5,184 nucleotides of DNA from positions 1,675 through 6,858 of the forward strand of contig PLKR01000608.1 in the NCBI GenBank assembly GCA_003140655.1. The letters run 5' to 3'. Within the stretch, counting starts at the first letter, position 1. Every line of letters starts with the position of its first letter. The notes beneath the pieces are model-generated. The model had not been told where the DNA came from and made no database searches. It saw only the letters and a program-made list of their open reading frames with translations. This DNA is from Acidobacteriaceae bacterium (GTDB taxonomy: Bacteria; Acidobacteriota; Terriglobia; Terriglobales; Acidobacteriaceae). Position numbers and translations under genes: made by a program. Shown piece by piece: positions 1 to 5,091 of the stretch.

Positions 1-1421
1 ATCGAGGCCGTCACTCCCGTGTTCGTCGCGCTCAACAGCCAGCGGTCATTCTCGATGGCGCGCATGCGCGTCTGATTCAGGTGCTGCGCGTAGGCGCCGC
101 TGTCGCCATACCAACCGTCGTTCGATAGATTCACCAAAACCTGCGCCCCCTGATTCGCAAACTCGCGCACTTCCCCGGGAAACACGGACTCGTAGCAGAT
201 GAAAACTCCGAGCCGCATGCTTCCCGCGTCCAGCGGCGCTCTCGACGCTCCCGGCTGAAACTCTCCCACCTCTTTGGTTAAGCCTCCGGCAAACGCAAAC
301 AGCCGGGGGAACGGGAGGTACTCTCCGAAGGGCACCAGATGCACTTTGTCGTAACGCGCAGTCCAATCGCCAGAAGGGCTGACCACCGCGGCCGAGTTGA
401 ACACCTGCGAAGCCGGCCTGCCGCTCCCCAGGGCCGGTGTGCTCCCGATGGCGCCCGTCACCACCCAAGTGTGCGTTTCCCGAGCCATCTCGCTTACCGG
501 ACCGCGAAACAGCGGATCGCTCGCAAAAAAGGGCGCAGGAGACTCGGGCCAGACGATCAAATCAACCTTCCCCGGCTTCGAGTCGGGCGCGCCAGATGAA
601 TTAGCAGCCACGGCTTTTGCGGTTAGATCAGTCAGTTGGCGCAGCGTGCGCTCGAACGTATCGCGCGTCCAGGTTGCATCCACCGGAATGTTCTCCTGCA
701 CCAGCAGCGCGGCGTGATCAGCCGGCAGCGCAGGAGCATTGACCAACCGCCCGGCCTGTAGCACCGAGGCCGCCACCAACGACGCAATCAGCAGTGTGCT
801 CCGTTTTTTTCTGGGCACCAGAAACGACGCCGCCACCGCAACATTCACCAGCATGATCTCGAACGAGACCCCGTAGACCCCAGTCCAGGTGGTGATGCGG
901 CTAAGTGAGATGTTATCCACCTGCGCGGTGCCCAGCAGGTTCCACGGGAAGCCGGTGACACGCGTCCGCGCCAACTCCACCGCGATCCAAAGAAACGGTG
1001 CGGCCACCAGGGCGCGGCGGTTGTCCCGCCCCGGTCCAACCGTCAAGCTGAACAGCAAACCGAACAGGCCGTGATAAAGCCCTAGATAAAGACAGAAAAG
1101 AAAGAGAGCCAGCAGAGCCAGCGGCGTGCTCAGTCCGCCGTATTCGTGCATGGTGTTATAAATCCAGTAACATGTGCCCGCATACCAGACGATTCCGGAA
1201 ACGTACGCCAGCAGAAACGCCTGCCCCGGCTTCGCAGCCTGAAGATTGACGGTGCCAGCAATCTCCAGCGCCCCCACCCGGCGTGCGCGCAGGAGCGCCA
1301 CGATCAGCGGAGCGAATGCCACCCACGAAAGAATGTACAGTCCGGCAAGAGGAAAAATCAGAACCTGCAGGAGCGACGAGAGAATGACCAACAACCAGGC
1401 ATTAGGATGAATTTGCCGCAC
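1..1421 (-). CDS. lnt: Apolipoprotein N-acyltransferase (3' end outside window)
   Basis: Lnt is an inner-membrane enzyme that transfers an acyl chain from a phospholipid to the free amino group of the N-terminal diacylglyceryl-cysteine of lipoproteins, completing their maturation. The visible 473 codons contain a hydrophobic N-terminal half (several membrane spans, residues about 8-215, with TGFPWNLLG typical of the family) followed by a nitrilase-type domain. The catalytic triad is recognisable: Glu293 in IVWPES, Lys359 in YDKVHLVPFGEYLP and Cys409 in FICYES. Their spacings (66 and 50) are close to those of the E. coli triad E267/K335/C387. Later motifs are NLSNDGWYG and RAIENDRWLLSATNTGVTA. 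The reading frame runs off the window at base 1, so roughly the last 50-70 residues, including the final membrane helix, are unseen. I chose the GTG at 1421 because it places a short basic segment before the first helix. No Shine-Dalgarno sequence precedes it; a TTG at 1436 is the alternative. It begins 25 bases after the MobB-like gene and is probably co-transcribed with it. Confidence 0.97.
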   Translation of the reverse strand, partial: MRQIHPNAWLLVILSSLLQVLIFPLAGLYILSWVAFAPLIVALLRARRVGALEIAGTVNLQAAKPGQAFLLAYVSGIVWYAGTCYWIYNTMHEYGGLSTPLALLALFLFCLYLGLYHGLFGLLFSLTVGPGRDNRRALVAAPFLWIAVELARTRVTGFPWNLLGTAQVDNISLSRITTWTGVYGVSFEIMLVNVAVAASFLVPRKKRSTLLIASLVAASVLQAGRLVNAPALPADHAALLVQENIPVDATWTRDTFERTLRQLTDLTAKAVAANSSGAPDSKPGKVDLIVWPESPAPFFASDPLFRGPVSEMARETHTWVVTGAIGSTPALGSGRPASQVFNSAAVVSPSGDWTARYDKVHLVPFGEYLPFPRLFAFAGGLTKEVGEFQPGASRAPLDAGSMRLGVFICYESVFPGEVREFANQGAQVLVNLSNDGWYGDSGAYAQHLNQTRMRAIENDRWLLSATNTGVTAS

Positions 1422-1444
1422 GGGGAAGGATAACAAAACAATCT

Positions 1445-1485
1445 TGTCATTCCGAGCGGGCTTCAGCCCGCGAGGAATCTGCTTT
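1445..1485. repeat. Palindromic dispersed repeat, copy 1 (overlaps gene end)
   Basis: This is an imperfect palindrome. The inner arms GCGGGCT (1456-1462) and AGCCCGC (1465-1471) flank a 2-base loop. The outer arms ATTCC (1449-1453) and GGAAT (1474-1478) pair after a 2-base interruption on each side. The left end, TGTCATTCCGAGCGG, differs at two positions from TGTCATCCTGAGCGG in the copies at 4009 and 4937, so I infer a related family. Unlike those copies it lies inside a coding region: it supplies the last 12 codons and the stop of the MobB-like gene. It also sits just upstream of the lnt start, where an RNA hairpin could affect lnt translation or transcript stability. Confidence 0.75.
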
Positions 1486-2097
1486 CCTCGTGAGCGTCAG
1501 GGAACTCCGCACAAACTCCACAATCTCTGGCGTGACATAAGGCGGCGGAGTGATCCGAAACACCGGCCGCTCCGCCACCGGCTTTAAAGAAACGCCCTGC
1601 CAGGCCGATGCGCCCGTTTTTGAACCATCGTGAAGAATCACCGCACCAGCGCGGTCCAGAAATTCTCGTGCCGACGTTTTGAAATCTTCCGTGCCTGGAT
1701 CGAGCACCGTGAGATACAAGTCCGGCCGCAGGAACTTCAACACACTGTTCGATTCCACCATCACATGACGCGACGGCTCGAGCCGCTGCCGCAGCGCCGG
1801 CATGGCCTCGGCCAGCCTGCCCTGCTCCGTGCGCACCCACAACGCTCGCACCGCCCCCGCCACCAGAAAGCGTGACGTGTCCGACTCCCCTCCGCGATCT
1901 TTCTCCTCGGTAATCGCCCAGGTATGATCGGCAGTTGCACAGTCGCACGGCGCTCCATTGGCCGAGCAAACTCCATGCCCATATTGCGTAATTTTCACGG
2001 CAGTCCACTCGTATTCGCGCAACGCGGAAATCAGCCCGGCAACCACGCTGGTCTTCCCGACGCTTCGCGAATGACCGCCAATCACCATGATCGCCAC
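1447..2097 (-). CDS. MobB-like P-loop NTPase with Cys-rich insertion, role unresolved
   Basis: This 216-residue protein has a Walker A motif near its N-terminus (GGHSRSVGKTS, residues 7-17). Further on are VKITQYGHG (34-42), DTSRFLVAGA (73-82) and VMVESNSVL (112-120). The order and spacing resemble MobB, the GTP-binding partner in molybdopterin guanine dinucleotide synthesis, where a Lys-containing strand and a D-S-x-x-x-x-x-A-G-A segment follow the P-loop. Two differences stand out: an inserted C-x6-C-x-C cluster (Cys44, Cys51, Cys53, with His41 and His58 nearby) and ESNS where MobB usually has EGF/EGFK. No MobA or other molybdenum cofactor gene is visible, so a MobB role is not established; it could be another SIMIBI-class NTPase. 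The start is GTG, 2 bases after the lpxD stop, with GAGGT about 4 bases upstream; this favours it over the internal ATG at codon 4. The last 12 residues (205-216) are encoded by a palindromic repeat. No membrane segment is seen; probably cytoplasmic. Confidence 0.9.
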   Translation of the reverse strand: MAIMVIGGHSRSVGKTSVVAGLISALREYEWTAVKITQYGHGVCSANGAPCDCATADHTWAITEEKDRGGESDTSRFLVAGAVRALWVRTEQGRLAEAMPALRQRLEPSRHVMVESNSVLKFLRPDLYLTVLDPGTEDFKTSAREFLDRAGAVILHDGSKTGASAWQGVSLKPVAERPVFRITPPPYVTPEIVEFVRSSLTLTRKADSSRAEARSE

Positions 2098-2099
2098 AT

Positions 2100-3095
2100 C
2101 TACCTCTTCTTACCCAGCCGCGCCAGCGCCGCCAATTGCTTAAGATACTGCCGCACCGGCTGCGCCGGAGTTCCCCAGAAGGCCACGCCCTTGCCGCGCA
2201 GCACTTTGTTGGGCAGCACACCGCCCTGCCCGCCCAGCATCACTCCTTCTTCGATGCGCGCATGCTCGCCAATACCGACCTGCCCTCCCAGCACGACGTC
2301 GTTCTCAATCACAATGCTGCCGGAAAGCCCGGTCTGCGCCGCAATCACCACATTCTGCCCGAGCCGGCAGTTGTGGCCGATGTGGACCAGGTTGTCGATT
2401 TTCGTTCCCCGGCCAATGCGCGTTTCGTCGAGCGCCCCACGATCAATCGTCGTGTTGGAGCCAATCTCCACATCGTCTTCGATCACGAGATCGCCGGCCT
2501 GGGGAAATTTCTCGTAGCGTCCGCTCTTCGGGTCGCGCACATAGCCAAAGCCATCGCTCCCCAACACCGCGCCCGCATGCACAATCACCCGATCACCCAA
2601 CGTGGTCCCAGGATAAATCGTGACTTGGGGATAAACTTCGCACTCCCGCCCAATCTTCACTCCTCGCCCGATCACACAACCGGCGCCAATCCGCGTGTTC
2701 TCCCCGATTTCCGCATTCTCCGCGATCACCCCGTGCTCTTCCACGGCCACGCCCGGCGCAAGACGAGCCGAAGAATGCAACACCGCGCTTGCGTGCACAC
2801 TGGTGTGTCCGTCGCGATTTCCATCCTGCAGAAAGCGCGCCGCCCGCGCGAAGGCGAGCTTGGGGTGGCGGCTGATGAGCAGCGGCTTGCCCGATGAGCC
2901 TGCGGCGAATTCTCCGGCAATGACGGCACTCGCGCCGGACTGTAGCGCCCGCAGAAGATATTTCTCTTCTTCCACAAACACCAGGTCATGCTGCGAAGCT
3001 GATCCGATGCTGGCCACTCCGCCGACTTCGACACTGCCATCCCCTTGCACGCAGGCATCAACTGCCTCAGCAATCTGTTGCAGTGAGCGCTTCAT
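2100..3095 (-). CDS. lpxD: UDP-3-O-acylglucosamine N-acyltransferase LpxD
   Basis: LpxD transfers a hydroxyacyl chain from acyl carrier protein to the 2-amino group of UDP-3-O-acylglucosamine, an early cytoplasmic step of lipid A synthesis. The 331-residue product has the family layout: an N-terminal uridine-binding domain (residues 1 to about 97, with DLVFVEEEKYL), a left-handed beta-helix of hexapeptide repeats (about 98-285; for example IGENTRIGAGCVIGRGVKIG) and a short basic C-terminal helix. The general-base histidine corresponds to His241 in KIDNLVHIGHN, matching E. coli His239. GSDGFGYV and NTTIDRGAL are also family-typical. The frame is open upstream to another ATG at 3125. I prefer the ATG at 3095 because MKRSLQQIAEAV fits the usual family start and nothing like a Shine-Dalgarno precedes 3125. 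GGGAG lies only 2 bases before the chosen ATG, which is unusually close. It appears to be first in an operon with the MobB-like gene (2-base gap) and lnt. Confidence 0.98.
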   Translation of the reverse strand: MKRSLQQIAEAVDACVQGDGSVEVGGVASIGSASQHDLVFVEEEKYLLRALQSGASAVIAGEFAAGSSGKPLLISRHPKLAFARAARFLQDGNRDGHTSVHASAVLHSSARLAPGVAVEEHGVIAENAEIGENTRIGAGCVIGRGVKIGRECEVYPQVTIYPGTTLGDRVIVHAGAVLGSDGFGYVRDPKSGRYEKFPQAGDLVIEDDVEIGSNTTIDRGALDETRIGRGTKIDNLVHIGHNCRLGQNVVIAAQTGLSGSIVIENDVVLGGQVGIGEHARIEEGVMLGGQGGVLPNKVLRGKGVAFWGTPAQPVRQYLKQLAALARLGKKR

Positions 3096-3104
3096 GGCTC
3101 CCAC

Positions 3105-3110
3105 TCTATA
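3105..3110 (-). promoter_or_regulatory. Possible extended -10 element for lpxD
   Basis: On the minus strand TATAGA is preceded by TGC, giving an extended -10 shape (TGnTATA). No convincing -35 hexamer lies 16-18 bases upstream. If used, transcription would begin only a few bases before the ATG at 3095, making the message nearly leaderless. The match is short, so this is tentative. Confidence 0.3.
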
Positions 3111-3131
3111 GCAGAGCACGGACATGACGAA

Positions 3132-3151
3132 AGTGCTGGCCCGAAAGCACT
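3132..3151. promoter_or_regulatory. Perfect 6-bp dyad in divergent intergenic region
   Basis: AGTGCT (3132-3137) and AGCACT (3146-3151) are exact reverse complements separated by 8 bases. The dyad lies between lpxD and the divergent 47-codon ORF. It could be an operator for either gene, but a 6-bp dyad can occur by chance and no regulator is encoded nearby. Confidence 0.25.
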
Positions 3152-3175
3152 GCCTCCCTCTTGCTCCCGCTCGCC

Positions 3176-3181
3176 TACAAT
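3176..3181 (+). promoter_or_regulatory. -10-like element directly before 47-codon ORF
   Basis: TACAAT matches the -10 consensus at 5 of 6 positions and ends 6 bases before the ATG at 3188. That spacing would place the transcription start at or next to the start codon, as in leaderless messages. It fits the absence of a Shine-Dalgarno sequence. No good -35 hexamer is seen. Confidence 0.35.
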
Positions 3182-3187
3182 TGCTTT

Positions 3188-3331
3188 ATGGAAAGGAAAA
3201 TCTTCTGGATGACTTTCACGGTGCTCGGCCTGCTGGCGGATTTTCTGTTGCCGCTTTGGTGGGGCCTGGCCTCGACCGTTCCCATCCTTTACGTCTCATG
3301 GTGGGTCGCCTACCGCAGCGACTGGTTTTGA
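3188..3331 (+). CDS. Small hydrophobic membrane protein (47 aa), unknown function
   Basis: This ORF encodes 47 residues. It starts with a charged MERK, followed by two hydrophobic stretches (about residues 5-24 and 25-41) broken around DFLLPLWW, and ends in AYRSDWF. The pattern suggests a two-helix membrane hairpin with both ends in the cytoplasm; it is strongly Trp-rich (6 of 47). I do not assign it to a named family. Support for its being a gene: it is the only plus-strand ORF not overlapping a real gene, its composition is that of a membrane protein, a TACAAT element sits just upstream, and it ends 10 bases short of the convergent lipoprotein gene. There is no Shine-Dalgarno sequence, so translation may be leaderless. 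It is divergent from lpxD, which hints at an envelope role but proves nothing. Confidence 0.6.
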   Translation: MERKIFWMTFTVLGLLADFLLPLWWGLASTVPILYVSWWVAYRSDWF

Positions 3332-3341
3332 ATTCGCAACT

Positions 3342-3842
3342 TCATGTCGCGGACTGGGTCATGGTGAAACTGCCGCTCGTGTCGTTACATCCTGTGGGCG
3401 TACCGCTGCCGGTAAACGTCCAGGTGCCGGTAATCACCCCGCCGGTAAGCGTAGTCCCATTCGGGCCGCCGGGCTCCGTTCCGGTCACGTTTCCGGTTAG
3501 GGTCAGGGTGTTGCCCCCAGACTGCACGGTGAACGCATTAAGCGTGCCGGTCACCTGGTAGGTGGTCGTGTTGAAGCTCAAGGCCATCGTTCCGCTCGGC
3601 GTTTCTCCGTTAACCGGGAAACAAGCCTCAGCGGTATAGAACTGAAAGCTCGAGATGGTCAGCGTCCCGCCAACCCCACTCACCGTGAACTGTGTGGCAA
3701 AGCTGGGATCGGACACAGGGCCCGCTCCGCCGATCATCGTCGCCGACCAGAGCCCGCCGGCCGCCGTTTGCGTCGCTGTCGAGCTGCTGCCACAACCGTT
3801 CAGCATGATCGCGGCCACCAGCAGAATTGCAACTGCCTTCAT
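3342..3842 (-). CDS. Secreted lipoprotein, Thr/Gly-rich, unknown function
   Basis: The 166-residue product begins with a classic lipoprotein signal peptide: MK, a hydrophobic core (residues 3-14) and the lipobox LNGC with Cys17 as the acylated residue. Gly and Ser follow the cysteine, with no Asp at +2, so outer-membrane sorting is expected by the E. coli rule (inference). The mature part is rich in Thr, Gly, Ser and Asn with alternating hydrophobic residues (for example TLTISSFQFY, NTLTLTGNVTG, GTWTFTG), suggesting a beta-sandwich or beta-barrel-like domain. Cys74 and Cys152 are the only other cysteines and could form a disulfide in the periplasm. I do not recognise the family. The ATG start is well supported by GAAGGA 6 bases upstream, and a sigma-70-type promoter lies about 60-90 bases upstream. 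It would be a substrate of the Lnt encoded at the left of the window. Confidence 0.88.
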   Translation of the reverse strand: MKAVAILLVAAIMLNGCGSSSTATQTAAGGLWSATMIGGAGPVSDPSFATQFTVSGVGGTLTISSFQFYTAEACFPVNGETPSGTMALSFNTTTYQVTGTLNAFTVQSGGNTLTLTGNVTGTEPGGPNGTTLTGGVITGTWTFTGSGTPTGCNDTSGSFTMTQSAT

Positions 3843-3901
3843 GAATTTTCCTTCAACCTGGAATCGGATACGGAATTCTGACCCGAGATTTCTCTTGCAA
3901 G

Positions 3902-3929
3902 ATTACAGAGATGCAGGCTGACGGGTCAA
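3902..3929 (-). promoter_or_regulatory. Sigma-70-type promoter for the lipoprotein gene
   Basis: On the minus strand TTGACC (3929-3924, 5 of 6 to TTGACA) is followed after 16 bases by TGTAAT (3907-3902, 5 of 6 to TATAAT). Transcription would begin near 3895, giving a leader of about 53 bases before the ATG at 3842. This is the best promoter match in the window. Confidence 0.6.
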
Positions 3930-4008
3930 TGGATGCAAGCGGGGTAACGATTCCCATGGCTAGAGGCCGTGCAAAAAGCGTCTTCGGTCGAACCGTTATT
4001 CACCTCAC

Positions 4009-4077
4009 TGTCATCCTGAGCGGAGAAACCAGTTCGCGATGCGAAGTGGTCGCGCAGTCGAAAGATCCCTACTCCCC
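4009..4077. repeat. Dispersed repeat, copy 2, with hairpin
   Basis: It begins with TGTCATCCTGAGCGGAG, identical over 17 bases to the copy at 4937, and both have AGTCGAA exactly 47 bases after the first base. The 30 bases between are alignable without gaps and about 60% identical by eye. Inside it, ACCAGTTCGC (4028-4037) and GCGAAGTGGT (4041-4050) form a 10-bp stem with one mismatch and a 3-base loop. On the minus strand the stem is followed by TTTCT, so it might also help terminate the pspA transcript; this is weak. The rest of the gap between the lipoprotein gene and the 30-codon ORF (3930-4128) shows nothing else I can support. Confidence 0.7.
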
Positions 4078-4128
4078 TCCATCACGGCTCTGGAGAGCGA
4101 GCGTCGCGATGCCGCATAACTGCCCGCT

Positions 4129-4221
4129 TCACCGCCCAAGCCGTCTCCACGGCACGGCTAACATTAGAAGGACGATGCCAATCACCATCCCGATGGCCCG
4201 CGCCCGATTAGCCTTTTCCAT
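4129..4221 (-). CDS. 30-residue single-span membrane microprotein coupled to pspA
   Basis: The ORF starts with an ATG whose A is the last base of the PspA stop codon (TGATG), an arrangement typical of translational coupling. The 30 residues comprise a basic N-terminus (MEKANRARA), one hydrophobic segment (IGMVIGIVLLMLAVPW, about residues 10-25) and a basic tail (RRLGR). This is the layout of a small single-span inner-membrane protein. The upstream AGGCGGGGGG is purine-rich but not a clean Shine-Dalgarno sequence, so coupling would be the likely means of initiation. Phage-shock operons often contain small membrane partners of PspA (PspB, PspD and PspG in enterobacteria), but this peptide shows no recognisable similarity to them. 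A 30-codon ORF could be chance, so support rests on the overlap and the clean transmembrane pattern. Confidence 0.5.
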   Translation of the reverse strand: MEKANRARAIGMVIGIVLLMLAVPWRRLGR

Positions 4222-4880
4222 CACGCCCCCCGCCTGGTCTTCAGCTCCGCCAGCAACTGCTCGATGCGATCCTCTTTCTCCAGCGCGGCCAGCCGGTCTT
4301 CCATATTGTCTCCAGCAATCTCCGCCTTAGCCTGGCCTACCGCCTCGGAATGTGCCACCTTGCGCTTCATGCGGTCGAAAGCAGCGGCCTTCGAGCCGTC
4401 GCCCATGGCTAAACGTGCGTCACTGGCCTTGCCCACGGCGCGGGCGCGGCGATGTTGCGAAATCAGAAGATCGGCCTTGGCTTGCGCCTCAGTCAACTTC
4501 TGTTCCAGTTGGCGCAGCGCCGACTTCAGGTTCTCCACCTGCGCCTTCTGGTCGGCCACCTGCTGTGTGAAGCTCTCGCTCATCTCGCGATAGCTTTCCA
4601 CCCGTTGCAGCGACGCGCGCGCCAGGTCGTCCTGCTTCTTGTCGACCGACAACTCGGCCTTGCGCATCCACTCCGCCACTTTATCTTCGTTCTCTTTCTG
4701 TTTCTTCTCCAGCAGGTGCTGATCGGCAATGGCGATCGCCACCTGCGTCTTCACCTGCAGAAGCTGGTTCTGCATGTCGAGAATTACCTGCTTGATCATC
4801 TTTTCCGGCTCCTCGGCCTTATCGATCAGGTCGTTGAGGTTGGCCCGGACTAATGTGGAAACACGTTCTAGCAATGCCAT
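4221..4880 (-). CDS. pspA: PspA/IM30 family membrane-stress protein
   Basis: PspA/IM30 proteins are ESCRT-III-like peripheral proteins that assemble on the cytoplasmic face of the inner membrane and protect it when it is damaged or depolarised. The 219-residue length is close to E. coli PspA (222). The N-terminus has the amphipathic membrane-binding helix (about 1-20) and the signature RANLNDLIDKAEEPEKM. A long charged helical hairpin follows (about 25-150, rich in Glu, Lys, Gln and Ala), then a linker (RAVGKASDARLAMGDGS) and C-terminal helices (about 165-215). There is no signal peptide or membrane span. The ATG is preceded by AAGGAG at 6-base spacing, the strongest ribosome-binding site in the window. 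Its stop overlaps the start of a 30-codon membrane ORF. No pspF-like regulator is seen; a sigma-54-like sequence occurs about 160 bases upstream but is unproven. Confidence 0.96.
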   Translation of the reverse strand: MALLERVSTLVRANLNDLIDKAEEPEKMIKQVILDMQNQLLQVKTQVAIAIADQHLLEKKQKENEDKVAEWMRKAELSVDKKQDDLARASLQRVESYREMSESFTQQVADQKAQVENLKSALRQLEQKLTEAQAKADLLISQHRRARAVGKASDARLAMGDGSKAAAFDRMKRKVAHSEAVGQAKAEIAGDNMEDRLAALEKEDRIEQLLAELKTRRGA

Positions 4881-4899
4881 GATGGACTCCTTTTCTTTA

Positions 4900-4916
4900 A
4901 GCTCCTAGCTCCTAGC
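4900..4916. repeat. Short tandem repeat AGCTCCT
   Basis: AGCTCCT occurs twice in tandem followed by AGC (period 7, 2.4 copies) just upstream of the pspA ribosome-binding site, inside the expected 5' leader. On the message strand it reads GCTAGGAGCTAGGAGCT, which contains two extra AGGAG Shine-Dalgarno-like motifs further from the ATG. Confidence 0.6.
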
Positions 4917-4936
4917 GTTCCTCGCGTTTACTGCGT

Positions 4937-5026
4937 TGTCATCCTGAGCGGAGTGACGGGTTCACGAAATGAAGCAGCCACGGAGTCGAAGAGCCTGCCC
5001 CGAGCGAAGCCGAGGGGAACCCCTCG
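4937..5026. repeat. Dispersed repeat, copy 3, with terminal palindrome
   Basis: It starts with the same 17 bases as copy 2 (TGTCATCCTGAGCGGAG) and has AGTCGAA at the same +47 offset. It continues past the end of copy 2 into a GC-rich segment ending in the perfect inverted repeat CGAGGGG (5011-5017) / CCCCTCG (5020-5026) with a 2-base loop. It fills most of the gap between pspA and the possible gene end at 5092. Confidence 0.7.
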
Positions 5027-5033
5027 CCTGCTG

Positions 5034-5059
5034 GTGCCTGCATCGGCTTTGCCAGGCAC
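5034..5059. repeat. Inverted repeat upstream of pspA
   Basis: GTGCCTG (5034-5040) and CAGGCAC (5053-5059) are exact reverse complements separated by 12 bases. No U-run follows on either strand, so it is not a standard terminator. On the minus strand a sigma-54-like -24/-12 pair falls across this structure. Confidence 0.5.
5039..5054 (-). promoter_or_regulatory. Sigma-54-like -24/-12 sequence upstream of pspA
   Basis: The minus strand reads TGGCAAAGCCGATGCA, which matches TGGCACG-N4-TTGCA at 9 of 12 specified positions, with the invariant GG and GC in the correct register. PspA genes in proteobacteria are driven by sigma-54 with PspF. Against it: it is 159 bases from the pspA ATG, overlaps an inverted repeat, and no enhancer-binding protein gene is visible. 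Confidence 0.3.
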
Positions 5060-5091
5060 TTCGACCACCGCCCTCAGTCTCAACTTCATCT

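Noticed and set aside
46..468. 140-codon minus-strand ORF
   Set aside because: It is a shifted frame within the lnt nitrilase domain; the true frame holds the catalytic triad.
1463..2221. 252-codon minus-strand ORF overlapping the MobB-like gene
   Set aside because: It is a shifted frame of the MobB-like gene and the end of lpxD; its Arg/Gly/Cys/Trp-rich composition is typical of an out-of-frame translation.
2136..2897. 253-codon plus-strand ORF
   Set aside because: It lies entirely antisense to lpxD, whose frame carries catalytic and hexapeptide motifs; the plus-strand translation has no recognisable domain and is a GC-rich shadow.
3096..3125. Upstream ATG at 3125 as the lpxD start
   Set aside because: The extra 10 residues (MSVLCYRVGA) do not fit the family N-terminus and no Shine-Dalgarno sequence precedes this codon.
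4087..4098. Small hairpin GCTCT-GG-AGAGC downstream of the 30-codon ORF as a terminator
   Set aside because: The stem is only 5 bp, the loop is 2 bases, and no U-run follows on either strand.
3911..4330. 139-codon plus-strand ORF
   Set aside because: It runs through a dispersed repeat and into the antisense of pspA, with low-complexity Ser/Pro/Ala/Arg composition and no ribosome-binding site.
4929..5090. 53-codon minus-strand ORF beginning MKLRLRAVVEV
   Set aside because: Most of it is translation of the repeat at 4937-5026; such repeats commonly give spurious ORFs.
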